Shown in pieces: positions 15,004 to 23,113 of a stretch of 35,721 nucleotides of DNA. The position numbers and the translations under genes are program-made. Below the pieces are notes generated by a model. The model was not told the origin of the DNA, made no database searches, and saw only the letters and a program-made list of their open reading frames with translations. The stretch comes from Streptomyces sp. CB02959 (lineage in GTDB: Bacteria > Actinomycetota > Actinomycetes > Streptomycetales > Streptomycetaceae), in assembly GCF_002803155.1 (NCBI RefSeq), contig NZ_NNBP01000050.1, forward strand, positions 1 to 35,721. Direction: 5' to 3'. Position 1 is the first letter of the stretch, and every line of letters starts with the position of its first letter.

Positions 15004-15288
15004 GTGGCCCGGCCTTGCGCCGAGCCACCGCCCCGCGGCGGAGGACACGCCATCCACCCCCGACACCCGCGCAAGTACGCACCGACCACTGCCGAAGCCT
15101 GCGCATGGGCGGACGTGCTGGTGCGACAGCAACTCCTGCACACAGCAGTCCTGGCGCCGACCGGACAGTGGCTAGTCCAGGACCACGCCGACTCACCCGT
15201 CCGCATCCTTACCGGCCCGGCTGCCATGGTCGACCTCGCCGCCCAGATCCAGCACCGCATCCGCACCACGAGGAGCCGCATCCGATGA
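15004..15288 (+). CDS. Small hypothetical protein, about 94 aa
   Basis: The frame ends in ATGA coupling with MobC (stop 15286-15288, next ATG 15285). The convincing part is the second half: TTAEACAWADVLVRQQLLHT, then LAPTGQWLVQDHADSPVRIL and MVDLAAQIQHRIRTT, an alpha/beta pattern. The start is unclear: GTG 15004 lacks a good ribosome site, and the frame is open back to 14920 with a CTG at 14941. The family is not recognised; its place suggests an accessory mobilisation protein. Confidence 0.45.
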   Translation: MARPCAEPPPRGGGHAIHPRHPRKYAPTTAEACAWADVLVRQQLLHTAVLAPTGQWLVQDHADSPVRILTGPAAMVDLAAQIQHRIRTTRSRIR

Positions 15289-15956
15289 CGAACCCGACGA
15301 CAACCCCCACTCCCGCGCCAGGTGAGCCGGAGTCCAACTCGATCTCGTCGCGAGCAAGTTGGTGCGAGAGTAGTACTCCCGTTGGGAGTACTACTCTCGC
15401 TTCCTCCGCCCCGAGGGTGGCGGAAGCGGTCCAGCGCCGGGGGGCGCCGGACCGGGGGGATGCGACCGAGGGCGGCCGGCATCCCCAGGAGGAGACGACT
15501 CACCCGTGCCACAACCCGCACTGCACGTACCACGCGAGCGCGCCGTCGAGCCAGCCGCCCACGCGTAACCGCACGCCGAAGACCAAGTCGAGCAAGCGCA
15601 AGCACCTGATCACCAGCCGCTTCAACGACGCCGAGAAGCAGTCCGTCCTCGACGCCGCAGCCGCGTGCGCCATGACGCCGTCCGGCTTCCTCGCCCACGC
15701 AGCCCTCAGCGCCGCGCGCGACCTGACGCGCACGGCCGCCGAGATCGCCGGCGAACGCGAAATGCTCGCCGAGCTGTTCAGCCTGCGACGCCACCTCGGA
15801 CAGATCGGCAACAATGTCAACCAAGTTGCCAAGACGCTCAATTCAGGCGGTGACGCCCCGCAGGCCGAAGCGGTCCTCTCCGCCGTACACCGTGCCGCTC
15901 GACGCGTGGACACCTTCACCCAGCACTACCTGGACAGCGAGCGCCCGGCTGCATGA
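15285..15956 (+). CDS. mobC: MobC-like relaxosome accessory protein
   Basis: 223 aa, ATG 15285. The first about 85 residues are low-complexity and contain CHNPHCTYH; the DNA there holds strong hairpins. Then comes a basic stretch (NRTPKTKSSKRKHLITSRFN) and the MobC core at about 105-215: FNDAEKQSVLDAAAACAMTP, SGFLAHAALSAARD, and LRRHLGQIGNNVNQVAKTLN, the hallmark motif of plasmid mobilisation MobC proteins, which bind oriT and open DNA for the relaxase. The stop overlaps the relaxase ATG at 15953 by 4 nt. The unusual N-terminal extension may exist because the gene overlaps the transfer origin. Confidence 0.85.
   Translation: MTNPTTTPTPAPGEPESNSISSRASWCESSTPVGSTTLASSAPRVAEAVQRRGAPDRGDATEGGRHPQEETTHPCHNPHCTYHASAPSSQPPTRNRTPKTKSSKRKHLITSRFNDAEKQSVLDAAAACAMTPSGFLAHAALSAARDLTRTAAEIAGEREMLAELFSLRRHLGQIGNNVNQVAKTLNSGGDAPQAEAVLSAVHRAARRVDTFTQHYLDSERPAA
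15334..15400. other. Candidate oriT: two adjacent hairpins at the 5' end of mobC
   Basis: Hairpin 1 has CCAACT (15334-15339) and AGTTGG (15357-15362) as outer arms and CTCG/CGAG (15344-15347, 15351-15354) inside. One base later, hairpin 2 has perfect 17-bp arms, 15364-15380 and 15384-15400, around GTT, with the core GAGTAGTACTCCC. An imperfect third fold (CTTCCTCCGCC ... GGCGGAAG) follows to 15428. Relaxases recognise an inverted repeat next to the nick, usually beside mobC/relaxase genes. The nick position cannot be read. Confidence 0.55.
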
Positions 15957-17680
15957 TCCCAAAAGTCCACGACATGGGCACGGACACCCGCGGCCTGATC
16001 GCCTACCTGTACGGTCCCGGCAAGGCCGAGGAGCACATCGATCCTCACCTCGTCGCCGCGTGGGACAGCCAGGCCCCCGACCCCGGCCGCGACCCGAAGG
16101 CAACGTACGGCGACCTGCAGCGCTTGCTCGACCAGCCCGTCATGGCGCTGCCCAGGAACGCCAGGCCCGCCGACCACGTATGGCACCTCTCCGTACGCGC
16201 CGCGCCCGAGGACCCGATCCTCACCGACGAGCAGTGGGCCGACATCGCCCGCCGCATGGTCACCGCCACCGGCATCGCCCCCGAAGGCGACGACGCCGCC
16301 TGCCGCTGGGCGGCAGTCCGCCACGCCGACGACCACATCCACATCATCGCCACCGTCGTACGCGAGGACGGCCGCCAGGCCCGCATCCGCCAGGACGGCA
16401 AACGCTCCCAGGAGGAAGCACGAAAGATCGAGATCGACTACGGGCTGCGGCGCCTCAACGTCGGCGACGGCACCGCCGCAAAACGCCCCACCAGCGCCGA
16501 ACGCCACAAAGCCGAACGCCAGGGCAAGGAACGCACCCCGCGCGAGGAGCTGCGCGAGACCGTGCGACGCGCGGTCGCCGGCGCCACCAGCGAGGAGGAA
16601 TTCTTCGACCGCCTGGCCGCAGCCGGCCTGCTGATCCGGCAGCGCGCCGCACCATCCGGCGACCTGCTCGGCTACAAAGTCGCGCTGCCCGACGATCGCA
16701 ACGAGGACCAGGAGCCGATCTACTACTCGGGCTCCACCCTCGCCCCCGACCTCTCGCTGCCCCGCATCCGCGAACGGTGGTCCGAAACCGCCGATCCGAG
16801 CCACAGCAACGACGTGCCCGCAGACAGCTCCTCCCGCCCGTCGCCCAGCAGCCCAGGTACGGCGCGGCGCAAGGCGGCCTCGGCCGTCTGGCAAGCGGTG
16901 CTGGTCATCGACCACGGCGACGACGCGGTGGTCGCGGCGCACATCGCGGCGGCCGGCGAAGTCCTCGACGCGCTCGCCAAGACCTCCGCCGCGCACACCC
17001 GGCGTGAACTGCGAGAAGCGGCCTGGGCGTTCGAGCGGGCCTCACGCTCCCACGTCCGTGCCGAGCGCGGGCACGACCGTGCCCTGCGGCAGGCTGCCCG
17101 CGACCTCGTCTACAGCGGGCCGGCGCTCGGCCGCGGGGAGGACGGGGCCACCACGGCAATGCTGATTGACATGGCGTTCTTCCTCGTCACCGCCGCCGCC
17201 CACTGGCACGCCAAGAAGGAGCACGCCCTGCAGGCCACTGCCGCCCGCCAGGCCGCCGAGCACCTGCGCGCCGCCTACCAGGCAGCCGCACCCGTGCCCC
17301 TGGGCGTGCTGTACCAGCGCGGTCGGCGCCTGTCGCAGCCCCTGCGGCAGAAGCAAGTCGCCTACCTGCGCCAGTCGGTGCCCGAGCTGGCCGAGCAGAT
17401 CCTGGCCGAGCCGGGCTGGTACGCCCTGGCGGCGACGCTCGCCGACGCCGAGAGCGCGGGTCACGACCCGGCCGCGCTCCTGGCCGAAGCAGCCGGCCGC
17501 CGGGAGCTGGACACCGCGGAGTCGGTCAGCGACGTGCTGGTGTGGCGGCTGCGTCGCATGGCCGATCTGCCCGCCGACGCCTCCGCGATGCCCGAGCCCG
17601 ACGCCACCACGCCCACGGCAACCCCCAGCGCCGCACGGCCTTCGAGGAGCCGCAACGACCGGCCGGGCAAGGCCCGATGA
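15953..17680 (+). CDS. Relaxase / mobilisation nuclease (MobA/VirD2-like)
   Basis: 575 aa, ATG 15953 overlapping mobC. The N-terminal relaxase domain (about 1-200) has candidate tyrosines at 18 and 20 (GLIAYLYGPGK), HVWHLSV at 75-81 and the metal-binding motif HADDHIHIIA (124-133, His128 and His130), matching PF03432-type nucleases that nick oriT and stay bound to the 5' end. The linker around residue 280-300 is Ser/Pro-rich, and the C-terminal half is helical (KAASAVWQAVLVIDHGDDAV; RSHVRAERGHDRALRQAARD) as in other actinobacterial mobilisation relaxases. No coupling protein or secretion genes accompany it, so transfer would rely on a helper. Its 3' end is followed by a short imperfect palindrome at about 17688-17704. 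Confidence 0.88.
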   Translation: MIPKVHDMGTDTRGLIAYLYGPGKAEEHIDPHLVAAWDSQAPDPGRDPKATYGDLQRLLDQPVMALPRNARPADHVWHLSVRAAPEDPILTDEQWADIARRMVTATGIAPEGDDAACRWAAVRHADDHIHIIATVVREDGRQARIRQDGKRSQEEARKIEIDYGLRRLNVGDGTAAKRPTSAERHKAERQGKERTPREELRETVRRAVAGATSEEEFFDRLAAAGLLIRQRAAPSGDLLGYKVALPDDRNEDQEPIYYSGSTLAPDLSLPRIRERWSETADPSHSNDVPADSSSRPSPSSPGTARRKAASAVWQAVLVIDHGDDAVVAAHIAAAGEVLDALAKTSAAHTRRELREAAWAFERASRSHVRAERGHDRALRQAARDLVYSGPALGRGEDGATTAMLIDMAFFLVTAAAHWHAKKEHALQATAARQAAEHLRAAYQAAAPVPLGVLYQRGRRLSQPLRQKQVAYLRQSVPELAEQILAEPGWYALAATLADAESAGHDPAALLAEAAGRRELDTAESVSDVLVWRLRRMADLPADASAMPEPDATTPTATPSAARPSRSRNDRPGKAR

Positions 17681-17762
17681 TTTCAACAATTCTAGAGTTG
17701 CAGCAGGTCAGAGGCTTAGGGCACTCTCCTGGTGCCCGCAAGACGACCAAGAAGGAGACGGC

Positions 17763-18206
17763 ATGTTCCGACGCACTCGTGACCGCACCTTCCGTGAGGC
17801 CCAGCGTGCCGGCCAGGCGATGCTGGCGACGCCTACCGAGTGGCCGCTACCCGAAACGCCGGGCCCGCTGGCCGAGGTGACCTCGGCCGCGCCGGAGACG
17901 GCGGTGGTGCCTGACTTCCTGCCGCCGGACTTCCGGGCACCGTCCCGTCAGGACGTCTCCGGGTTCATGATGCGCTGGGATCGGCCTCTCGTGATCGGCG
18001 GGGAGGTCCGTGAGTGCCCCGAGTGCGGTGCTTACCGGAACTGGATCGTCTTCAACATGCGTGACGACACGATCTGGCTGCGCTGTCGGGCCGGCCACGA
18101 GACGAAGGAGACCGGCCTGGACACGGCCTGGTACAACCGCAACTCCGGTCCGGTCGACCATTTCCACGCCACCCTCGACGAGGGCCTGCGCCACCTCGGC
18201 CACTGA
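17763..18206 (+). CDS. Zinc-ribbon hypothetical protein, 147 aa
   Basis: ATG 17763 with AAGGAGA about 8 nt upstream. The N-terminus is basic (MFRRTRDRTFREAQRAGQAM), the middle Pro/Ala-rich, and the C-terminal half carries a CPECG (about 88-92) ... LRCRAGHE (about 109-116) pair of knuckles, a likely zinc ribbon with His as a possible extra ligand. It is followed by GLDTAWYNRNSGPVDHFH. It is separated from the relaxase by 82 bp and has its own ribosome site. I do not recognise a family; the association with mobile-element genes is only positional. Confidence 0.6.
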   Translation: MFRRTRDRTFREAQRAGQAMLATPTEWPLPETPGPLAEVTSAAPETAVVPDFLPPDFRAPSRQDVSGFMMRWDRPLVIGGEVRECPECGAYRNWIVFNMRDDTIWLRCRAGHETKETGLDTAWYNRNSGPVDHFHATLDEGLRHLGH

Positions 18207-18303
18207 CCCCCCGAAACCCCTCTCCCCTACTCCCACCTATCGCCGGCACCCGGAGGGCCGGCTCGGTCAGACCGTCCGCTCCACAGACACGTAGGGGTTT
18301 CGC

Positions 18304-19002
18304 ATGCGCCTTCCCACCACGACCGTCCTCAGCCTGAGCGGCTTCGCCGCCCTGACCCTGGCAGGCTGCTCCAACAGCAGCACCCCCGCCGACGCCTCGG
18401 CACCTTCCGCCTCGGTGCACGCGCACCAGGGAAGCAAAAACACCACGTCGCCAGCGCCGCTGACCTCGGCCACGCTGAGCAAGCGGCTCCTGAACGACAG
18501 TGACCTGGGTGAGGGCTACACCCCCAAGGCGCCTGCCCCCGCGCAGCACGACGACGTCACCGTGCTCGGCTGCCCCGCACTGGAAAAGCTCGGCGGCGAC
18601 GCCGCGGCCGGCGGCAGCCTCAACTTCCCCCGCCAGGCGAAGGCATCCTTCGCCTATGCGGGCGGCAGCGACTCCGAGGTATCCGAGGAGCTGTACAGCG
18701 ACACCGCACAGAAGCTGTCCCAGGGCATCGCCAAGATCTACGACGCGCTGACCTCCTGCCCGAAGTACCAGGTCGTCTCTGGCAGTGCCCCCGTCGAGGT
18801 CACGACGCAGAAGGTTCCTACCGCCCAACTCGGCGACGAGAGGTGGAGCCAGCTCCTCACCTTCACCGTCGGCGGGCGCAGCAGCATCGTCAAGCAGACG
18901 GCCGTCCGCACCGGGACGATCGTCGTGCTGGTATCCGGCTCCCCGGCACTGGTCGATGCCCACGTAGAGAAAGCGCTCGACAAGGCCCGCGCTGATCGCT
19001 GA
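18304..19002 (+). CDS. Putative lipoprotein, 232 aa
   Basis: ATG 18304. The signal peptide MRLPTTTVLSLSGFAALTLA ends in a lipobox (LAGC) with Cys22 as the predicted lipidated residue, so it should be anchored on the outer face of the membrane. A Ser/Thr/Ala/Pro-rich spacer (about 23-52) leads into a folded domain with LLNDSDLGEGYTPKAP, CPALEKL and a second Cys (SCPKYQV), probably a disulphide. It resembles streptomycete lipoproteins related to PknH-type extracellular sensor domains; no enzymatic motif is seen. It is transcribed alone and converges on the toxin-immunity operon across a terminator. Confidence 0.75.
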   Translation: MRLPTTTVLSLSGFAALTLAGCSNSSTPADASAPSASVHAHQGSKNTTSPAPLTSATLSKRLLNDSDLGEGYTPKAPAPAQHDDVTVLGCPALEKLGGDAAAGGSLNFPRQAKASFAYAGGSDSEVSEELYSDTAQKLSQGIAKIYDALTSCPKYQVVSGSAPVEVTTQKVPTAQLGDERWSQLLTFTVGGRSSIVKQTAVRTGTIVVLVSGSPALVDAHVEKALDKARADR

Positions 19003-19013
19003 CCCAATCCATG

Positions 19014-19049
19014 GACGGAAGCCCTGCCACGACTGGCAAGGCTTCCGTC
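19014..19049. terminator. Bidirectional terminator
   Basis: GACGGAAGCC (19014-19023) pairs perfectly with GGCTTCCGTC (19040-19049), and TGCCA/TGGCA (19025-19029, 19034-19038) extend the stem with one unpaired base on each side, loop CGAC. It sits between convergent genes ending at 19002 and 19052. Confidence 0.75.
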
Positions 19050-19051
19050 AT

Positions 19052-19504
19052 TCAGGCGTCCTCAACGTAGGCGATGTGTGCGCGGAGATCCTCCTCGATC
19101 TCTTCCTGATCACCAGAGGGCGGCAGCTCCCAGTGGGTTTCGTCGCCAATCTCCATAGCCCCTTCGCTGCTGAACCGAATGAGGTCCGGGGAAGGGATGA
19201 AGTCATCACGCAGCCACTTCGCGATGACGGCGGCCTCCCCTGGTGAAACCAGGATGAGAGTGACGCAACCGCATTCCTCGACAGGGATTGTCAACATACC
19301 TCGAACCTCAACGCCTTCGGCGACGAGCACTCCGAAGTCCAGGTAGGCGCCACCCCGGAACCTGGTGGACTGCATGCTCGTGAAGGCGTCAGGAAAACGC
19401 TGCTTGAGAGAAGCCTCGAAGTCTTCAAAGGTCAGATGCCATGAGTTCGCATCATCCACCGGGGGATAGAAAAGGAAAGTCGCGCGGTTTTCGTCGGTAG
19501 CCAT
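19052..19504 (-). CDS. Predicted immunity protein for the adjacent toxin
   Basis: 150 aa, ATG 19504, 11 bp after the toxin gene stop, so co-transcribed. The protein is acidic and soluble (SWHLTFEDFEASLKQRFPDA; GDQEEIEEDLRAHIAYVEDA), without signal peptide, the usual character of immunity proteins that cap a basic nuclease toxin. A middle section (YLDFGVLVAEGVEVRGMLTI, then VEECGCVTLILV) looks beta-rich. The family is not recognised; the call depends on the toxin next door. Confidence 0.6.
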   Translation of the reverse strand: MATDENRATFLFYPPVDDANSWHLTFEDFEASLKQRFPDAFTSMQSTRFRGGAYLDFGVLVAEGVEVRGMLTIPVEECGCVTLILVSPGEAAVIAKWLRDDFIPSPDLIRFSSEGAMEIGDETHWELPPSGDQEEIEEDLRAHIAYVEDA

Positions 19505-19515
19505 TATCCGTAACC

Positions 19516-21126
19516 TCAGGGTTCGTAGCGTGTGGTTCCCCGCATGCCGATCATGGCCATCATGCTCTGCCAGTACGCGGAGCCTTCTTTATCGTTGGTG
19601 ATGATCTCGAACCCCTTGACCCGGGAGTTACGCGGGTCTGACATGGCCGCCTGGTAGCGAACGAGCTCGCGCTCGTCCTTCGGGTACATGGCATCCCGGC
19701 GAGGATCGAACTTGACGGTCGTCCCATTCGATTCGAACTTGACTGGAGATCCTAGCGTCTTGTCGACCTCGTCCAGTCGCCGGAAGGTGTTGCGGCACTC
19801 GGGCTCCTTGACGTATTTCGCCTCCACCATGTAGCCGTCCGCGGGTCTCATCCCATCCACGCTCAGCCCCCGCCCGGATGTTCCAGGGGCTCCGGCGGGG
19901 AGAGGCACTTCCCGTTCGGGGTAGCCCGCGACCCGCAGCTGATAGGCGTTCTCCGGCTTGCCGGCGTTCCCTCCGCCGGCGAAGCCATGGGCGGGAAGCG
20001 ATTTCATCCAGGTTCGAAATGCGGCCTGTTCGGCTGGGGAGAGAAGGTTGGGGTGGTTGGGCGGTAGCGGGTCTCGGTGCGCGAGGCCCGGATCCACCCC
20101 CTGCCCCATCAGCACCATCGCCGGGGTCGCAGAAGCGAGCATGATCGGCACCGGCACCCTGACACCCCCGCCCGGCAGCAGGGGTGGTCGAGGCGCGTCG
20201 TCTCCACCCGGCAGCCGTATCCGTGCTTGCGAGGAGTCCAGACTGTGCGCGATGTCACCGAGTTGGCGAATTCGAGGGTCGCCGAGGACCGCGTCGTTGA
20301 GGCCGCCGTCAAAGCCGTTGCCGCCGAACATGGGCTGCTCCCAGGGCAGGTCAAGCCGGAAGACGTCGGCCTTGTGAACGTCAATGGCAGCCAGGGCGGT
20401 TTCGATGTGATCCGCGTAGTTTTCGCAGGCGTTGGCCAGCTGCCGACACGCGGCCACGAGGTTGGCCATCAACGGCTCATCAGCCTGTGCCTGCGCTGGA
20501 GCATGGCCCGTTCCGATGTTCCGCTTGAAGTAGTCCTGGAACGCGTCGGCGGCTGCTCCCGTGTGATGCTGCCTGGCGGTCGAGGCGCATACCTGTGCCT
20601 CCTCGTAGAGCCGTTCCAAGAGCGTTCCGGCATGCCGCCAGGATCCGGCAACGGCACGTGTCTTCTGAGCCGATCCGCGGTAGCGGTCCCCGCCGCCCGG
20701 CACGTACTGGTCGTACCAGGCGGTGTCGCCGACGACCTCGGGCAACTCCCGGCCCAGCCCGATGAACCTGGACGAACAGTCCGCGGCTGGATCGCCGAGA
20801 TTGGCTGACAGGTCCTCCTGTTTCCCCAGTAGCTCGGCGCTCACCTGACTCTCGGTAGCCATATATTCCCGGGCGGTCTGCATGATGCCCCTGCCCGTCG
20901 CTCCCATGAGGTAGGAGCCGAAGCCGGTCTGGTCGAGCGTGGCCGCTGCGGCAGGTTTGTAGACCGCAGCGAACGCGCGGCCGGCGTCATCGTCACCGGC
21001 CATCCCGTGCTGCTGGTCGAGTTCGCTCGCCAGGGCGATGGCGGTGTCCCGGACGCCCCGCATGACGTCCATCATCGCCATCGATGCCTTGATCATCTGG
21101 CCGGCGTTGAATTCAAAGCCGCTCAA
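19516..21126 (-). CDS. Polymorphic toxin with WXG100-like N-terminus and restriction-endonuclease-fold C-terminus
   Basis: 536 aa from a TTG at 21126 with GGGGGCG just upstream; no better start exists. Residues 1-270 are helical, with DTAIALASELDQQHG, YLMGATGRGIMQTAREY and WYDQYVPGGG ... SWRHAGTLLERLYEEAQV, as in type VII-exported WXG/LXG-like proteins. A Pro-rich linker (about 310-370: PPLLPGGGVRVPVP; DPLPPNHPNLL) precedes the toxin domain, in which DGYMVEAKYVKEPECRNTF at about 430-448 has the E-x-K core of restriction-endonuclease-fold nucleases; the ending (NDKEGSAYWQSMMAMIG) also fits Tox-REase-2-type domains, from memory. It would cut nucleic acid in a competitor. The immunity gene follows. 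Confidence 0.75.
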   Translation of the reverse strand: MSGFEFNAGQMIKASMAMMDVMRGVRDTAIALASELDQQHGMAGDDDAGRAFAAVYKPAAAATLDQTGFGSYLMGATGRGIMQTAREYMATESQVSAELLGKQEDLSANLGDPAADCSSRFIGLGRELPEVVGDTAWYDQYVPGGGDRYRGSAQKTRAVAGSWRHAGTLLERLYEEAQVCASTARQHHTGAAADAFQDYFKRNIGTGHAPAQAQADEPLMANLVAACRQLANACENYADHIETALAAIDVHKADVFRLDLPWEQPMFGGNGFDGGLNDAVLGDPRIRQLGDIAHSLDSSQARIRLPGGDDAPRPPLLPGGGVRVPVPIMLASATPAMVLMGQGVDPGLAHRDPLPPNHPNLLSPAEQAAFRTWMKSLPAHGFAGGGNAGKPENAYQLRVAGYPEREVPLPAGAPGTSGRGLSVDGMRPADGYMVEAKYVKEPECRNTFRRLDEVDKTLGSPVKFESNGTTVKFDPRRDAMYPKDERELVRYQAAMSDPRNSRVKGFEIITNDKEGSAYWQSMMAMIGMRGTTRYEP

Positions 21127-21263
21127 TATCGCCCCCGGTTGGCCGCACGGCAAAGCATTCGTTCTACCGCACAGTGATCGCCTGCCGATGGGCAAGAGTC
21201 GAGAACCGGACAACAGCCAGGTGCCTGGGGTCGCTATGACCGGGCGAAGCCCTTACGCACAGA

Positions 21264-21292
21264 GCCCGGCAGGCCACAACGGCCTGCCGGGC
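21264..21292. terminator. Strong hairpin, probable terminator
   Basis: Perfect 12-bp arms, 21264-21275 (GCCCGGCAGGCC) and 21281-21292, loop ACAAC. It lies downstream of the leftward operon ending at 21325 and upstream of the toxin gene, so it should separate the two. There is no U-tract, as often in Streptomyces. Confidence 0.7.
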
Positions 21293-21324
21293 ACAGCTAT
21301 TACGCCTTACTACGCGGAACTCGT

Positions 21325-22218
21325 CTACGAGATAGCCCGGTTCGGCACGAGGGCGGATCCGGGACGCTGGATCGTCACCAGGCGGTCGCGTCCTATCCGG
21401 ACATCGGCGATACGTTCCTCGCCAGGGAGGTAGACGAGGAGGTCGGTGTGGCTCTCGCCTCCGCGGTCGGCTACGGCCACGACGAAGTGCACCTCGGCAC
21501 AGCGCGAGAGGGTGTACGCGTCGCCGGACCGGAGCGAGCTGGCGCGGGCGTCGAAGACATCGAGCGTGCGGTTCTCCCAGTCCGCGGCCTGCGTCCGCAT
21601 GTGGGGCAGGGTGTAGGTCTGGCGGACGACCTCGGCCTCCTCCCAGTGGTGGCGGCACGGCGCGCACTGGTTGGGGGCTCCCGGGTTGGGGCCGGCCAGT
21701 TGCCGCTCGCAGTAGGCGTTGCCGGTCACGGAGTTACGGCGGTGCCCGGTCACCAGGTTCGCCCTGCCCTTGGGGGCCCACAGCAGAGTGTCGTCGCCGT
21801 GGCACGGCTCGCCTTCGGGCAGGACGAGGTCGCCTGCCCGCTGCCGGAATCGGTCGAGGGCCTCGCTGAGGCGGGTGCAGTTGGCGCAGACGCGACGCGC
21901 CGAGGAGCGGCGGGCTTCAAGGGGCTTGCCGCAATAGCCCAGCAGGTGGCCGGGGATCGGCCGGTGAGCCGTGGCGCTCGGGCCCGTGCCGACGGCGGGT
22001 CGGGCACCCGGCTCGCCGCCGGGGTGCTGCGGCGTGGTGAGGATGAGCCAGGCTCGCGCACAGCTCTGGCACCGGGAGTGCGCCGTGTTCTCGGCGATGG
22101 GCGCGAGATCGGGTGAGTGCGTGGCGCACGCGGTCAACGGCTGGGCGTCGAGCAGGACGCCGCGGTGGGCAGTGCCGTTCGTCGGGCCGATGGCGAGGCG
22201 GATCAAGGGCAGGGGCAA
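21325..22218 (-). CDS. Cys-rich hypothetical protein, 297 aa
   Basis: Starts at a TTG (22218) with AGGAGGT 4-10 nt upstream. The protein has several Cys pairs that could form zinc sites: CQSC (about 50-53), GYCGKPLEARRSSARRVCANC, then CHGDD, YCERQ and CAPCRHHWEEAE. The C-terminal third is beta-rich (VHFVVAVADRGGESHTDLLV, YLPGEERIADVRIGRDRLVT). It lies downstream of the DUF317-type genes and is probably the last gene of that operon. No enzyme motif is seen; a nucleic-acid-binding role is possible. I do not recognise the family. Confidence 0.55.
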   Translation of the reverse strand: MPLPLIRLAIGPTNGTAHRGVLLDAQPLTACATHSPDLAPIAENTAHSRCQSCARAWLILTTPQHPGGEPGARPAVGTGPSATAHRPIPGHLLGYCGKPLEARRSSARRVCANCTRLSEALDRFRQRAGDLVLPEGEPCHGDDTLLWAPKGRANLVTGHRRNSVTGNAYCERQLAGPNPGAPNQCAPCRHHWEEAEVVRQTYTLPHMRTQAADWENRTLDVFDARASSLRSGDAYTLSRCAEVHFVVAVADRGGESHTDLLVYLPGEERIADVRIGRDRLVTIQRPGSALVPNRAIS

Positions 22219-22347
22219 GCAGACCTCCTGGAGGTGGACGAGTGAGGTGGCCCATGAAGCTGGTGGGCACAGCGATGTGCGCCGCTTCCCGCTCGCAGGC
22301 AGGAGACGCGCGTGGGATACCGGGACGTGCGTGTCCTGGCACGGCCG

Positions 22348-23085
22348 TCAGCCGCGGCGGACGACGGTGAGCCGGTCCTGCGAACTCTCCGGCAGAGTGC
22401 GCCGTGGCACCGGGACCGGTGAGGCCAGCGAGGAGGCGAAGGCGGCGACCAGGTCGTGCGGAACGCTCGCGCTGAAGCTGGCACACCACAGGTAGGGGGC
22501 GCCCAGGGCGGGCTCCGCCCACGCCTGCCACCCGAGCAGGTCATCGCGCGGGTCGGCGTCGTGGATGAGCGGCGGCAGCGTCTCCAGGGAGACATGCCCG
22601 GAGAAGCCGGGGTCCGTGGCGGTCGTGCGCGGGCGGTCCATGTCGCGCAGCCAGCCCCGCGCGCCGAGCGCCGTGAGCACCGACTCGTGGTCCGCGAAAC
22701 CCGTGTCGGGCACCTCCCGGGCATCGAGGGCAAGCAGGAAGTCGGCGAGCGCCTCGGGCGGGACGCCGGCGGTGAAGTAGGCGTTCCACCCCGTCATGAC
22801 GGCGTCGGCATGGGGACGGGCGGACAGTTGCCAGGCAACCGGGAGTCCGCCGAGTTCGAACGGGTAGCTGGCAAGGATCCACTCGGCGCCGCGCAGCTCG
22901 TCCGGGCTCACGTACAGCAGGGTGCTGCGGGAGGTCGGCCACATGCGCCAGCCGAGCCCGCGCAGGGTGTCGCCGATCCGCTCGGCGAGGGCGTCGTCGT
23001 CACCGGCCAGGTGGCGCGGGGTGACCCAGTACACCGGGTCCGGCGTGCCGGGGCGGGAGGGATCGATGGGATGGTGCGAGTTCAG
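22348..23085 (-). CDS. DUF317-family protein
   Basis: The clear family signature VYWVTPRHLAG near the N-terminus, followed by a repeat of the fold (WMWPTSRSTLLYVSPDELRG, then ASYPFELGGLPVAWQLSARP, TGWNAYFTAGVPPEALADFL), marks DUF317, a family almost confined to Streptomyces and relatives, of unknown function. I place the start at CTG 23085, because GGAGG lies 5 nt upstream and the 17 extra residues (LNSHHPIDPSRPGTPDP) read smoothly into the domain; the only in-frame alternative is GTG 23034, with no ribosome site. It gives 245 aa. It follows a 131-aa protein and a second DUF317-like gene in one leftward operon. Confidence 0.72.
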   Translation of the reverse strand: MNSHHPIDPSRPGTPDPVYWVTPRHLAGDDDALAERIGDTLRGLGWRMWPTSRSTLLYVSPDELRGAEWILASYPFELGGLPVAWQLSARPHADAVMTGWNAYFTAGVPPEALADFLLALDAREVPDTGFADHESVLTALGARGWLRDMDRPRTTATDPGFSGHVSLETLPPLIHDADPRDDLLGWQAWAEPALGAPYLWCASFSASVPHDLVAAFASSLASPVPVPRRTLPESSQDRLTVVRRG

Positions 23086-23113
23086 GGGCGCCTCCCTGGG
23101 GTTCGGGGGTAGT

